In this document: positions 10,563 through 22,657 of the stretch, piece by piece
Layout of the letters: each line of letters opens with the position of its first letter
How positions within the stretch are numbered: position 1 is the first letter of the stretch
Assembly: GCF_010015445.1 (NCBI RefSeq)
Contig: NC_053132.1
Span: 33,010,501-33,074,500 of the forward strand
Direction of reading: 5' to 3'
Origin: Perca fluviatilis
Lineage: Eukaryota > Chordata > Actinopteri > Perciformes > Percidae
Length of the DNA stretch: 64,000 bases
Notes under the pieces: model-generated
What the model was told of the DNA's origin: nothing
The model's database searches: none
Seen by the model: the letters and a program-made list of their open reading frames with translations, nothing else
Program-made: the position numbers and the translations under genes

Positions 10563-11750
10563 GATAATGTTACTGATCTACATCAGCCTGTATTCGAAAT
10601 CACTGAAATTTCAGACTATGAAGTAACAAAAATTATTACTGGTATGAAAAATTCAAAAGCCCTTGATGCATTTGGTCTTAATACATATTTCTTGAAAGAG
10701 TACAAGGACCCTCTTGTACGTCCAATTACCCATCTTCTTAATATGTCCTTTAACCATTCTATAGTCCCTGCAGATTGGAAAGTGGCTGCAGTGACACCAA
10801 TATTTAAATCAGGTGCTACAACTGAAATGTCCAATTATAGACCTATCAGCATACTTCCCGTTATATCAAAAATAGCGGAGAAGTGGGTAGTCAGACTGTT
10901 GATGGCCCATCTGGAAAATGTCCAACCTTCATTACATCCATTACAATTTGGTTTTCGGACCCATCACTCCACTGACAGTGCCCTGTGTGTGTTGACAGAA
11001 AATATAAAAGGTTTGCTTGACAAGAGTCCTTGTGTCGGGGCTGTCTTCTTAGATTTGAAGAAAGCCTTTGACTCTGTAAACCATCAGATTTTAATATCCA
11101 GGCTGACTCAGTTTAACATCTCTGATCAAGCACTTGTATGGTTTAAATCCTATCTGTCCCACAGGAAACAGTATGTAGTAGTAGATGGTGTCAAATCTCC
11201 CTGTTTAGATTCTGGAGTTGGTGTCCCGCAGGGATCTATCCTTGGGCCAATTCTGTTCTCACGTTTTTATCAATAACCTACCAAATTCATGTCCAAACGT
11301 CTTCTCACAGATGTATGCGGATGACACAGTGATTTACACACAAGCAAAAACCGTCCAACAAGCAGCTGCTGATCTCACAGATGCCCTATTCTATGTGCAG
11401 GACTGGCTCAAGGATTCATGCCTCATGTTGAACACCAGAAAAACTGTGTGCATGTACTTCTCAAAACGCCAGGTCGAAGTAACCAGATCCAATGTCTTTA
11501 TGAATGGAGTGGAACTTGACGTGGTCTCAGAATTTAAATATCTTGGGGTAGTCCTTGATCCAACACTTTGTTTCAAAAGTCATGTAAAAAAAGTAGCACA
11601 GGTAGTCAAATTTAATCTTCAAAATTTCCGACATATTGGAAATAATTTAACCATGGATGTTGCTAAAACATACTTTTATTCAATGATTATTTCTCATTTT
11701 GACTATTGCTTGACTACCTGGTCTCTTGCTTGCCCCAAAACACTTGCAAC
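10563..11750 (+). pseudogene. LINE reverse transcriptase, first part
   Basis: The RT frame opens with KNSKALDAFGLNTYFLKEY and SNYRPISILPVISKIAEKW, then FGFRTHHSTDSAL, FLDLKKAFDSVNH (first catalytic aspartate, about 11047-11085) and GVPQGSILGPILF. A one-base frameshift near 11262 moves the reading into another frame carrying MYADDTVIYTQ (about 11311-11337) and the thumb motif EFKYLGVVLDPTL. The sequence stops at the hAT insertion. Catalytic residues are conserved, so decay is moderate. Confidence 0.8.
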
Positions 11751-13077
11751 CAGGGCATGAAATTAACACCCGCCCACCCGCCAAATGCGGGTGAATTTCG
11801 CAATTGGCGGGTAACACTGTCAATGTACTGCCACTTTGGCAGGTAGCCAATGAGAATTGAGTGATTCAGATGCCTAACTATTGGTAAGCAGGGTACGCGG
11901 TTGCTTACGGGCCTGGTCCAATCAGGGGCCCGCATCACTGGAAGACATTGATTGACAGCCGGGGCTCCATATCGCAGCAGCAACTGGCGCAGCGAAGCGG
12001 GTCAGAACGTTTCACACTTGTTTATGTTATGAAGACGGGACGTGTGTGACTCGAACATCTCACATTACCAACAAAACGTACAGCGAATTGACCGTGCAAC
12101 ACTTTTCAGACCGTCCTGCCAACATGTAGACATTGTAACATCAATGTACGCTGGAACCATTTTTCACTCTTAAGTCTCTGAACGTTGCTGCTGTTTCATC
12201 TTGTCAGCTGTCTGCAGCGGGCGGGCCTGTTGCTCCGTTTCCCCCGCGACTGACGCGCACACACACTCACATACAATCACAACACACACACACACACACA
12301 CACATACACACACAATCACACACGGTGGATGCAGGAAAAAACGCAGATGAGACCTACAGGATGACCTAAATTGTGGACAGCTACTTAATTGTAAGTGCAA
12401 TGATAAGTTAAAGTCCAATATGAAACCGTATGAATGTGTGTCCCAGCCCAGGATAGGAAATTAACTAACAATGTAAAGATCAACAAGCCACTGACACATA
12501 TGTTCGTATTTGATTCATTCAATAAATTATTGTTTTGTGTCTTAAATCCACCAGCCGTTTTCATATTATACCAACATCATCATCCTGAGCCTTTTTGGTA
12601 AGGTTCCTAGAAAATCTCAGCCCAGAGTAATTAATTAATAGTACTAATTATTATTCTCCCCAAAACAAGTTTCCTTTTGATTTATTTTTTTTATTTTTAA
12701 GAACTATACAAAAAACGTTGCAACTTCTTTGCAACAACTCATGTGTTATGGTCAACATTCACCAGTGTTTTTTTGTTGTTGTGGTGCGCGTAGGCTACTC
12801 CTGATTTTGTCAGTCCTCTCATCTCTTATATGCAGTGGTGTAACGAGCCAACACCGGACCCCTATGCATGATTATCAAGGCTGGACCCCCTACTACAGCA
12901 CGTGTGCAATGTCCATGAGTAGGCTACCATGAATACGACAGGACAGGATCATAGAGACACAGCAAGTCCTGTTTTTCACCTTTTATGAGGCAAAAAAAAA
13001 GTGGTAAAAAGGCAGGTGGATTTAAAAATCCACCTGCCAAAGTGGCTGGTGGTCAAAAAAGTTAACTTCATGCCCTG
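11751..13077. mobile_element. Non-autonomous hAT element inserted in the LINE
   Basis: The element begins CAGGGCATGAAATTAAC and ends GTTAACTTCATGCCCTG, 17-bp inverted repeats with one mismatch and CAGGG...CCCTG ends typical of hAT. The 8-bp CTTGCAAC is duplicated exactly on both sides (11743-11750 and 13078-13085). Subterminal sequence near 13011-13038 forms a 13-bp hairpin (GGCAGGTGGATTT and its complement). No transposase frame is present. A related copy is at 41276-44100. Confidence 0.9.
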
Positions 13078-13085
13078 CTTGCAAC

Positions 13086-13484
13086 CATGGAAAGTCTCTA
13101 TAAAAAGGCATTAAAAACACTTGATAAAAAACCGCTATCCCACCACTATTGTCATGTTATAAAAAAACAGACTATTGGATTTGAAATGTGATAAATTTGA
13201 AAATGGCCTGTTTGATATACAAGGTTCTACACTCCCTTGCTCCTCCGCCATTGACGGACTTTATCAAATCTAAAGAAAATTTGCAGAGGACCACTCAAGC
13301 CTCTACTAGAGGAGACTTGATAATACCCCACAGGCGTACCACCTTCGGCCAGACGGTTTTGTCTGTCCGAGGTGGGAACCTGTGGAATAGTCTTCCTCTA
13401 ATATTGAGAGAATGCCCTACATCTAGCTCGTTTAAAGCTCAGTTGAAAAAATTGCTATGGGCAAACCAAAGTTGCACACATTAG
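13086..13484 (+). pseudogene. LINE reverse transcriptase, C-terminal part
   Basis: This is the continuation of the split ORF2 beyond the hAT insertion: ATMESLYKKALKTL right after the duplicated bases, then a frame (13188-13484) with LIYKVLHSLAPPPLTDFI, TTFGQTVLSVRGGNLWNSLP and a C-terminal lysine-rich end. The GxxLWNSLP motif is the usual C-terminal mark of CR1/L2-group ORF2 proteins. Frame breaks near 13185 confirm it is a pseudogene. Confidence 0.75.
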
Positions 13485-13802
13485 TGGGTATGTTGTATCT
13501 TTTTTCAGATTTTTTTTTTTTATTTTGTAATGTGTATATAGATATTTGAAGTTGAATGAATTTTTAAGTCTTATGTGAATACTGTATATAGGGCTTTTGT
13601 TAATTTATTGATAAACGATGTACTTACTGTAGATATAAATTTTATTATGCAATATTTTGTGACCTGTGTGATCTTAGCCCGTGGGACTACGGATGGAAAT
13701 TAGCCCTTGGCTACAATCTGGCATGTTTACATGCATGTATTCCATGTTTGTTCATTAACATGCACTGTCCCAATCAAATAAATAAATGAAAAAATAAATA
13801 AA

Positions 13803-14683
13803 AATGCAGTGCAGCATCTCTAACCAGAAGTGTGAAACAGCAGTAAAGTATAGCATCATAAAGCATCAACCTGTAGAGGTGTTACGTTCACGGCGTCCTC
13901 CAGTCAGCACAGCACACAGCAGGAGTCAGATGCCAGGAGTGCTGCACATGCTTTCATTTTCCTGAATATTCTCAGCCATTTTACTATATTCTGCTAACAA
14001 CACCCCCTCCTCCCCTTGCATCTCTTCACAGCCTCTAAATATAAACCCTAATTAGCTGCTGTATGGATTCATGCACATATATTGAAAAAAACCAAAAAAC
14101 AGAACAACATTTTGAGTTTTGGAAAATGACCGCGTTAATTATGGCTGCCAACTTCTTAAAATGCATTTGGTTCACAGGGAAATATGTAGATCATCTGTTA
14201 GAGGCAGACAAGTCATATTAAATATGGAAAGCAGGGGAAACAGACATTGGCAGGCTTTATCAAACACACACACACACACACACACACTCTCTGTCTCACT
14301 CACAGACAGACAGATACACAGACAGACAGACAGACAGACACACACATGCAAATAGTTTGCATACACATATAAAGAGCCGGCCCAACGCATAAGCGAACTA
14401 AGCAGCTGCTTAGGGCCAAACCAATCACAGTTGTCACAATCGTCTTGGGCGGTGCTAAGCTGGCTGCCAAATGGTCTTGGGAAGGAATTTGTTTCGATGG
14501 AACATTTGCACCTCGCAAAATAAAATGTCACATGCAATATCAAATGAAATTACCTGTTCACACAATACAGTAACATGAGCTATTTAAATTAGCTGGATAC
14601 ATGGTTAAATGTAATTTGCTCTTCCCTGTGTATCGATGTGGATCATTCTAGACCCTGTGAACAGCAGTTGACAAAACAATGTC
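13803..14683. other. Unassigned sequence with (CA)n and (CAGA)n
   Basis: No coding signal. A microsatellite of (CA)n followed by CAGACAGA units sits at about 14262-14345. The short frames crossing it are products of the repeat. Confidence 0.5.
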
Positions 14684-14691
14684 AACTCAAG

Positions 14692-15261
14692 CAGGGGTGT
14701 AGTGGTAAAAAAAGAGGTGGGTAAACTCTAAATTCTGTGATCAGGTGGACCATGACGCAGTCACCGGTAAGGTGGGCCAAATTAACCTCAAAAACATGAC
14801 GTTTAGTACTGTTTTCCGAGCTCACTCACTTTGGGCTTGTAGCCGAGGCCGTTTGCTGGCATCAGGAGGAAGGCTGCTGTCTTGACGGCGCTTAAAAAAC
14901 TGGCGGATATCCATTTTTAAAATCCATTCATTACATGATACGCGATGTAGTGTAGGCCAGTGACTGACGAATCTTTGATGCAGTCTGCTGCTTCCTGCTG
15001 GCTATGCAAGAGATTGGCCAACACTGACAGTCCCATAATGCAGTGCAATATGGATAGACTTCGTCTTAGGTTTAACAACCTATGAAACTAATAATGAACA
15101 ATATGAAACTAAAAAGACATAAGCTTCATTTAGAATGGCTTAGGAACGATAGGCTATTTAGAGGTGGATAAACGCACTTTGGAGGTGGATAAACGCTATT
15201 TCCGAATTTCGGGAGGTGCGTAAACGGCGTTTACGTGCGTTTAGCCTCCAGTACATCCCTG
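14692..15261. mobile_element. Non-autonomous hAT-like element with 8-bp target duplication
   Basis: The 570-bp unit starts CAGGGGTGTAGTGG and ends CCAGTACATCCCTG (inverted repeat with two mismatches). AACTCAAG is duplicated exactly at 14684-14691 and 15262-15269. It carries no open frame of note. Inside the right end are two near-repeats of GAGGTGGATAAACGC (about 15161-15195). Confidence 0.85.
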
Positions 15262-15776
15262 AACTCAAGGTAAACTTGCTCATTTGTTCCTAAGCTTTTG
15301 ACCATATCACTTGGTCCACATCAGCACATTGAGTTTGCTTAATTGCCATGTTCACACTTCCCATGATTCTGAGCACTAGTTAAAAACTCCTTTCCAAGGT
15401 AAACAATGAACTGTCAAGAACATATCCTACAGGTGCTCAGAATGAGAAAACTGCTAATGCTAAAGAGGCCCATGTGATACAGTGCAAAGGTACCGAAAAA
15501 GTGAGTAGGTAGCTCTTGAGTTGAGATTGTCAACTAACTGAAATCATTGCAAATCATCAGCTAAACACTCTCCTTAGTTGTCTGATTTATCTGACATGTA
15601 TTTGTTTTGGTCTTATCTCCAGATATGTATTGTGTATCTGCAATGTTATTACACCTGGACTTCAGTTTAACTGGGAAACAATACTTTAAAAAAAATTTAA
15701 AAAAATAGTAAAAAAGTGAAAAAAAAAATTATTAAAACGTAAAAAAACTATTAAAAAAAAAAAATTGTGTTTGTTT

Positions 15777-15778
<2 letters not shown>

Positions 15779-15836
<58 letters not shown>
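15779..15836. repeat. Pure poly(T) run, 58 bases
   Basis: An uninterrupted T run follows A-rich sequence at 15680-15765. It may be a retroposon tail in minus orientation, but no retroposon body was recognised next to it. Run length may be inexact in the assembly. Confidence 0.9.
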
Positions 15837-17628
15837 CTTTCAGGACGTTTCTAAAAGTTGCAGTGAATTAGAAAGTGACTTTCCTGACTGTGCTAAACAA
15901 CGTAGCCAGCAGGCCTGCAGGAGAAATGTTTAGGAGCTCCCCTCTCTCCATCTTTCTACAGCTCTCTCTGGAGGATGGGGTAAAGCTCAAGGCCTCATCT
16001 CCTCATCACTAATGCCCAGTTGTGTGTGTGTGTCTCTATCTTTGCACATCTCTATCTTTTCTCACTCTTTTGCACTCTATCCCTCCTCCACTCCCCCACT
16101 CACATTCCCATGTCTTCTAATTAGAAATGCTAAATAAGCACAAATAAAGCAAATTAGGATGGAGAGCCGGTTCCCTGGTTAGCATGCTGAGATTTGAACA
16201 GGGTCAGGATGACTTAGGTGTGTTTGCCTTGTGGAAAGGAAAGTAAGAATCTTAACAAATGTCCAAGTTCTAAATTAGATACACTCAAAAACAAAACAAG
16301 AAATTAAGTGAAAGTCCTGGTAAAGCAAAACCAAATGTGTTCTGAGTCTGTCACACCACAAGGATTGCATGTGTTATTAACCACCCAGCCAAATATGAAT
16401 CATTTAAAAAATTGTCAAGTATATAAAATTAGGTTTCAAAATTGTGAAAAAAAATAGGCAGTATTCTTTGCTTTGAGACCAATAGTCCAATAAACAAGTT
16501 ATTGCCGATATACCATTTGAATATACCACTACATTTGCAGTAGAGCTTCATGCATAGTTGTGTACGTGTAAAGGATAAGCACTTACAGACAATGGATATG
16601 TCAAGCCAGAACTTCACTGGTAAAAAGTTTGGTACTTGGTGTGGCAACAGGTGATGTTGCTCCCCTCAATCTCTACAGAGTAGGATACTGTACATGTTGA
16701 CATTATCTGGTGGCAATCATTTGGATTTGAGGATTTGCTATTTTTTAAAGAAAACTTCTCAAATGCATTAAAAGAAAGACCTGTGACAATGACCTCCAGC
16801 CTCTTGTGTCTCACTCTATATGCCACAACATATTGTATATAACGTGGAAAGGGCATCATGCATTTGTATTCCATCAGAGTGTATACCAATACTGCCGGGA
16901 CAAATATCCTTTACAGCCTATCTGGGATGTATGTGAAAAGTTCATCTGCAGTTGAATACGAGCAGGAGGTTAATTTAACTCCTCCATCACAGCGCTGGGA
17001 GCAATTTCACAAACATAGTGTTGTGTAGTGTGTTCTTTAGTGTTGGTTCATATTGTTCAATTACTGAAAAGTTTTGATTATGGCAAATCAAAAGGGGAAA
17101 CTTGTTTTTTGTTACTCGTCATTTATCATAGCTCAGATTGCGAAGTCTTTATTGCAACAAATGACAGAGAGAAAACATTTGTGTGGGTAGAGTCATGAGA
17201 GGTTTACGGAGGGAAAGGCAGGGAGTCATAAAGACAATGAGAAGAAGAGGCGGACAGGGAGCGCAGAAAGGAGGAGGAGGAAGATGACAGGATGTGAATT
17301 TCCTGCCAGTTGTACACATAAACGATGTCTATCGGAAATCAAATTGAGGACGTGCTGAGATTAAATGAGTATCTCACCTCATAAATAGCATTTCTGCACA
17401 CCTGAGAAGCCAAAGGTCAGCAGGAGCTGAGAGAGCTTTGGTTATAGATCAGACACATGGTGCAGGAGAAGACCTAGTGCCACATTAAACATTTACCTTA
17501 ACACATACTTCAGTTTGCTTAATCAAGTACAGTATGTTCCTCTGTGCTTCTTCTTGTGTGATGAGATTGAACACAACAGTTAAAAAGTTGTGATCTCAAT
17601 AAAAAATTGAACTCATATGGTGTACTCA

Positions 17629-17640
17629 CTCACTCACTCA

Positions 17641-17683
<43 letters not shown>
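17629..17683. repeat. Microsatellite (CTCA)n then (CA)n
   Basis: ACTC units pass into about 19 CA units. Confidence 0.9.
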
Positions 17684-17687
<4 letters not shown>

Positions 17688-17763
17688 TGCAGACAGTGTA
17701 GTAGATGGTCAGGAGTTGTATGATGTGGTAAGCTGGGAATGTGGCCTTTGTTACAATTACAGT

Positions 17764-17764
<1 letters not shown>

Positions 17765-17840
<76 letters not shown>
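17765..17840. repeat. Microsatellite (TG)n
   Basis: About 37 TG units, nearly pure. The neighbouring (CA)n array 90 bases upstream is its complement, so the two could pair as a large hairpin. Confidence 0.9.
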
Positions 17841-17841
<1 letters not shown>

Positions 17842-18689
17842 ACACTGTGATTATATATTTGTATGCAGGGTATTCTGCATCATTCTGTCTGCCCAGAGCT
17901 ATATGGTGGGGGAAGAGAAGGATAAACATTTTGTCAGTGCTGTTAGGCCGTTAGGATTGAGAAACAGGACCGGGAGGTAGTGATGGAGATGGTGTGTGCT
18001 GAGCTGTCTCAGAGGCATGGACTGCTACCCCAGCTGGTTTACAGTATTCCAGCTCAGAGACTGCTTTTCTTAAGCCTGTCAGAATCCCTGGCATGAATCA
18101 TACTGAAAGGTTGATTTGGACTGAAACTACACACTCCATCAGCAAGGAGTTCTCCTTGAGAGTGACTGTTCTTTGTTTTTATGACACAAAGATGAAATTA
18201 ATGTTGTATTTTTTCTTTTCTTGTAGTTAAGCTGATTAATTCATTAATTAAAAAATGTTTATTCAAGTGTCATACACCCTAAAGTGCCCAGCCCACATGG
18301 GCTTACAAGACACTACTTACATTAACTTCAGAGAGAAAACAAAAACAAAGCAAGCCAATACATTGCACTGCATACATGTCAAACACATTATATCAGATAG
18401 AAATTTAACAGATTGAATTATTATTTATGGTCGGCATTTAACAAAAACTGTGATACGTTGAATGTCTTGCATGTAAACATATACTGTAGTTTACAATCAT
18501 CTGCCATATCAAAAAGACTGGAAAGTCTTGCAGACATTTTCAGGAAAAGCTGAACACGAAGATCATGATAAAAGGGACAGTAGAATATAAAATGCTAATC
18601 ACACACTTTCTGCTCTCTTTTGGGACCTAATGGAAGTGTCCAGTTTCCACAGCCAAAGGCAAAAACTTAACTGAGCACAAACAGACCTA

Positions 18690-19358
18690 GGGCCCTATCT
18701 TGCACCCAGCACAGCGCAGCGCAAAGCCCGACCCTGGTGTCTTTGCTAGTTTAAGACCGACCCAGTTGTCAGTTTCCCGTCCAGCGCCCACGTGGTTTAA
18801 ATAACAAATGCACCTGCACCCATCTGTGGCCCATGGGCGTGCTGGTCTTACAGGGAGGTGTGTTCAGGTGCATTCTGGGAGTATTGCTATCTTGAGGCAG
18901 CGGGAAGTGATTGTGCCATTGACCAACAAAAACCTGGTCTAAAGTCAATAACGCAGCATTTCATTGTTATTTTAACAGAGCATTAGTAAAATGCTCCTAG
19001 GCTCGTGCACAGCGCGCGCACACTATGCTTGTTACACACACAGGGACGCACACACACATGCACAAGATTACAAATAAAAATATTACAGCGCAAATCCTCC
19101 ATCATAATAGCAATGCTCCAAGGTCCAAACGCGCCTGGCTTTTAAAGGGAATGGGAGATGATCTCTGATTGGTTGATTGCATGTTACGTCCAAAACACAC
19201 CTCTGATTAATGAAGACACTAAGAACAACCCCTTAGAACCAGGCGCCCGGCGCACGGACCCTTTTTTTCCGCTGTTAAACCAGCAAAAGTGGATTCGTAC
19301 ATGAACTAAACGCGCCAGGCGCTTCACGCCGTGCGCTTAGATCGTTAAAATAGGGCCC
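18690..19358. mobile_element. Non-autonomous DNA transposon with GGGCCCTAT ends
   Basis: The 669-bp unit starts GGGCCCTATCTTGCACCC and ends ATAGGGCCC, with CTA on both sides (18687-18689 and 19359-19361), which could be a 3-bp target duplication. The interior is rich in GCGC and CGC motifs typical of a widespread fish repeat of this kind. No transposase. Superfamily uncertain (3-bp duplication would suggest PIF/Harbinger). Confidence 0.6.
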
Positions 19359-20332
19359 CTAATCTCTTCTTAGGTTAAGGGTAACATTACTCGGGATGGT
19401 AAGCGTGATTAATAACACAATATATTTTAATACAATATTTGTTTTGCTTATAGTTTTTGTATCAAGTCCCTTGATTTTTCAGGTATTTTATTCATGGGAT
19501 TAACATAAAACCACATTCCTTTCTGGTTATTTACAAAGACATACACATAATTTAGTATATCACATCACACCACAATATGAAATGACATATAGAGGATTTT
19601 ATCCATATTGCCCAGTCCTGCCATTAGTTTGATTCAAAGCATGTTATATTCATTACTGCTAAAGATGCGTTTCAATCAATAATTTATATTCACAGTGTGA
19701 TGGATACATTAATGCAATGAATGAAATATTATACCCCTAGTTTTGTATATTGGACAATATAATATTTATTGTGCGCTTGTTTTTTGTTTCATTTATCTCG
19801 TCACACTTCTCCTTCAGCTCTCTGCCAGCTCTCTGTGTTAAACCTGCTCTCCATGCCTCAATCTCTCTCTCTCTCTCTCTCTCCTCACTTCTCCTCCTCT
19901 CTTTTGCTTGCTCTCTCCCTGCCACCAGATTCTCCGGGGCTACATTTCTTTATGCTAATGAGGCTAAGCCAGTGGTGCCAGTGTTTACGCTGCAGGATAC
20001 ATTCACAAACACTTAACCCTCCCAGGAGAAGCAAGGCGTTGTGCATGCACCTTCCCTTTCCCCCAGACCCACCCGTCATCAGAAAAGCACATTTTAAATG
20101 TCAATTGGCATCAAGACAGGCAAGAGGCCACAAAGTGCTTTGAAAATATGCCTCTGCAGTGTTGTGATGTTTTATAGACAGGGCTTTAATCCAAGGTTGC
20201 AAACATCCTCCTACATATGTAGGGATTCAGTGTGCACTCACGTCTACTTGGAAAGGTTACTTACATTTCAGTATTTCATTAATTTACTGTAGGTTAAATT
20301 TTTAGATTGATGGTGCTTGTAAATGTATCAGT
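19359..20332. other. Unassigned sequence with a (CT)n tract
   Basis: No gene recognised. A CT-rich tract at about 19860-19920 generates spurious serine/leucine-rich and arginine/glutamate-rich frames on the two strands. Confidence 0.45.
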
Positions 20333-20360
20333 GGCACTACAAGGCCAGACGTATTTGAAC

Positions 20361-21032
20361 ATAGGGCTGCACAACATATCGATACTATCAGTGGAGGAAG
20401 AAGTATTCGGATCCTTTACTTGAGTAAAAGTACTAATACATCACTGTAAAAATACTCTGTTACAAGTAAAGGTCCTGCATTGAAAAAGTTACTTGAGTTA
20501 AAGTATGTAAGTATCATCAGGACAATGTACTTAATGTATTCAAAGTAAAAGTACTCAATGGAGAAAAATCCTCCCATTTTAGAAACTGGAAATGATCCAA
20601 ACAGTTTGGTGTTTAATAGGCTAATCGTTTCAGCTGTAGCAAACTGTCGGATGTATATTGTTGGCTAGTTTCATTTATAATAAAACATGGTATTTTCTAA
20701 CCTACATGTGTTTTGTGTGCAGTAATCTTAATGTGTAAAGTAACTAGCAACTAAAGCTGTAACAGATGAATGTAGTGGAGTAAAAAGTACAATATTTCTC
20801 TCTGAAATGTAAAATATGAGGCTAGATATCGTATAGATTTTGGATATCGTAATATGATACAAGTGGTCTTTTCCTGTTTTTACAGGCTGCATTACAGTAA
20901 GGTGATGTCATTTTCTGAACTTACCAGACTTGCTGATGATTGTTTATCCGAAATTACAATATCGCAATATCGATATCGAGGGATTGGTCAAAAATATTGT
21001 GATATTTGATTTTCTCCATATCGCCCAGCTCT
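20361..21032. mobile_element. hAT-type non-autonomous element with ATCGATAT-rich ends
   Basis: The left end ATAGGGCTGCACAACATATC and right end CATATCGCCCAGCTCT are imperfect inverted repeats. Flanks ATTTGAAC (20353-20360) and ATTTGGAC (21033-21040) fit an 8-bp duplication with one change. The interior at 20820-20960 is the reverse complement of the element at 49650-49993 (CAGGAAAAGACAACACTTAT against its complement). Another insertion starts inside it at 20389. Confidence 0.7.
20389..20812 (+). mobile_element. Truncated non-autonomous element (CAGTGGAGGAAGAAGTATTC type)
   Basis: The sequence opens CAGTGGAGGAAGAAGTATTC and continues with ACTTGAGTAAAAGTACTAAT and AAGTACAATATTTCTCTCTG. This is a familiar repeat of percomorph fish, usually ending in the complement of CAGTGGTGGAA. 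Here the right end is missing, so the copy is truncated. It lies inside the element at 20361-21032. Confidence 0.6.
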
Positions 21033-21400
21033 ATTTGGACACCCAAAAAAAGTACGTGAAGACTTAAAGTTTATATGTGTGATTGTTGAACATGTTTTCA
21101 GGCTTTTCACTAGAGTTTGGAACCTGCTTGGCCAAAGGGATTTGCTCCATTTGACAAACGAGCATGAGTGAGGTCTAACACTGATGTTGGGTGATAAGGC
21201 CTGGCTCGGCATTCCAGGTCATCCCAAAGCTTTTGGAGGAGGTTAAGATCAGGGCTCTGTGGAGGCAGGGCAAGTCCTTCCTTTGTGGAGCTGGCTTTGT
21301 GTACAGGGGGATTTTCATGTTAAAACAGGAAAGGACGACAAACACAAATTGTTGACACAAAGTTGAAAGCACACTATTGTCTAGTGTATTAATATTCTCC

Positions 21401-21968
21401 TTCTTTGAAAGGGTACACAACAAATGCTGGTCAACTTGGTCTACATACGTTTGTTGACTGGGCGTGTGGTCGATGTGAAGTTATTATGTATTATGGAAAT
21501 ATATGGCAATTTTTCCAGTACTTGTAATCTGCATTTTTACCTATTTAAAAGGACATACGTTTCTGGATTATTATATTACCCAACAGGCATTACATCATCA
21601 GTTGCTTCTGGTTCTGATGAGTAAAGCTGGTCATTGCCAGATGGTCCATGCTTTATGTGCAGTATTTACTGTGAAAAGCTCTCCCCTGTAGCATCTCTCC
21701 TCTCTGCCTGTCTCCCTCCCTCTCTTATTTCAAGTTCCTCCAAGTTAGAGTACACTGAGACGACTAAAGTTAATTGTCTTTAAGTTCACGTAACTCATTA
21801 TGTTTTGTTCGCATATACATCCTCTATAACAACATCACACTCTTTCTTTGCTTATAGCACAATGGTCACAACAGATGTCGGTACTGTTTTTTTTTTGGTG
21901 ATGCTATACATTTTTATACATACATATATGTATGTATATATTATATTTATTTATTGTATATATATATT
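21401..21968. other. Unassigned sequence
   Basis: No motif, repeat family or gene recognised. AT-rich at the right end with a TATG/TATA tract (21915-21967). Confidence 0.45.
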
Positions 21969-22581
21969 AGTGCTGTCAAACGATAAAATATTTAATTGTG
22001 ATTAATTGCATTAATGTCATAGTTAACTCAAAATTAATCACACATTTTTATCTATTCTAAATGTCCCTTGATTTCTTTTCGTCCCATTATTGTTTCTCAT
22101 TGTAATGCTCTTATCAAGTGGATCAGCTGTGTGCTCGGCCATCAGCTGTGTGCTGCCATCAAGTGGTATTTCAGACTGGACGTGCTGCGATGATAGCTCA
22201 GTTCACAACAACAAACCACACACAGATCCCTTTGGTCTTGTCAATGGAACCATTTGGCAACTTTTTAAAAGTAAACTTTCCATTCAGAATCTTATTGGCA
22301 TCAATTTCGGCGTCTCGCGCTCGCCATCCACTCAAAACGTAACGTTAGCCTGCTACTCTTTGGCTGGCTCGCGAGCCCAAACCATTGTGTGCGGCGTGCC
22401 TGTTGTTGTGTTTCCGGTCTAGCTAGATCCGGTGTGGTGTTGGAGTTTTTGGAACGTTACTAGTTGTTGCAACAGCATGTGAAAAAAACTACAAGGTTTG
22501 CTAGGCCAAAAAGAACGTTTTTTACGCCGTTAAAATGGGTTTGCGTTAACGCTGTTAATAATACGTTTAACTGACAGCACT
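21969..22581. mobile_element. Non-autonomous DNA transposon with AGTGCTGTC ends
   Basis: The 613-bp unit starts AGTGCTGTCAAACG and ends AACTGACAGCACT, with internal TTAATTGTGATTAATTG on the left and GTTAACGCTGTTAA on the right. It lies between TA-rich tracts, which hides any target duplication. A 110-codon frame inside (22090-22422) has no recognised motif and is probably fortuitous. Confidence 0.6.
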
Positions 22582-22590
22582 CATATATAT

Positions 22591-22592
22591 AT

Positions 22593-22634
<42 letters not shown>
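22591..22634. repeat. Microsatellite (CA)n
   Basis: About 21 CA units flanked by TATA-rich sequence. Confidence 0.9.
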
Positions 22635-22639
<5 letters not shown>

Positions 22640-22657
22640 TATATATATAAATATATA

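Larger units (their letters stand above)
10503..13802 (+). mobile_element. 5'-truncated LINE (jockey/CR1/L2 superfamily) split by a hAT element
   Basis: The plus-strand reading starts inside ORF2 just before the RT domain and runs to 11750. It is interrupted by a 1.33-kb hAT insertion (11751-13077), resumes at 13086, and ends with a C-terminal segment at 13484, a 3' UTR and an AAATAAAT-type tail (about 13777-13802). Removing the insertion and one copy of the 8-bp duplication rejoins the coding sequence. Exact clade not determined. Confidence 0.75.
15270..18689. other. Long stretch without recognisable genes or elements
   Basis: About 3.4 kb of AT-rich sequence with no convincing coding frame. 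It holds a pure T run, (CA)n and (TG)n arrays (listed separately) and several frames of 60-90 codons with no motif. This is among the least repeat-like parts of the window and could be ancient unique sequence. Confidence 0.45.
20333..21400 (-). mobile_element. Decayed Tc1/mariner-like element split by a hAT-type element
   Basis: Left of the insertion, 20337-20360 (ACTACAAGGCCAGACGTATT) resembles the terminal repeat of a widespread fish element (TATGGCCAAAAGTATTTGGACACC type). After the insertion, 21033-21050 reads ATTTGGACACCC and continues that terminus. On the minus strand, 21180-21330 resembles transposase C-terminal coding (cf. SPDLNxxxxLWDDLE) with frameshifts. Only the end of the element is left. 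The call depends on recall of the family terminus. Confidence 0.45.

Noticed and set aside
17617..17980. Cys/Val and His/Thr repeat frames of 60-95 codons
   Set aside because: Products of (CA)n and (TG)n microsatellites.
19737..20143. Frames of 62-124 codons around the CT-rich tract
   Set aside because: Low-complexity translation on both strands, no motif.
22090..22422. 110-codon frame as a small secreted-protein gene
   Set aside because: It lies wholly inside a non-autonomous DNA transposon and has no recognised domain or splice context.
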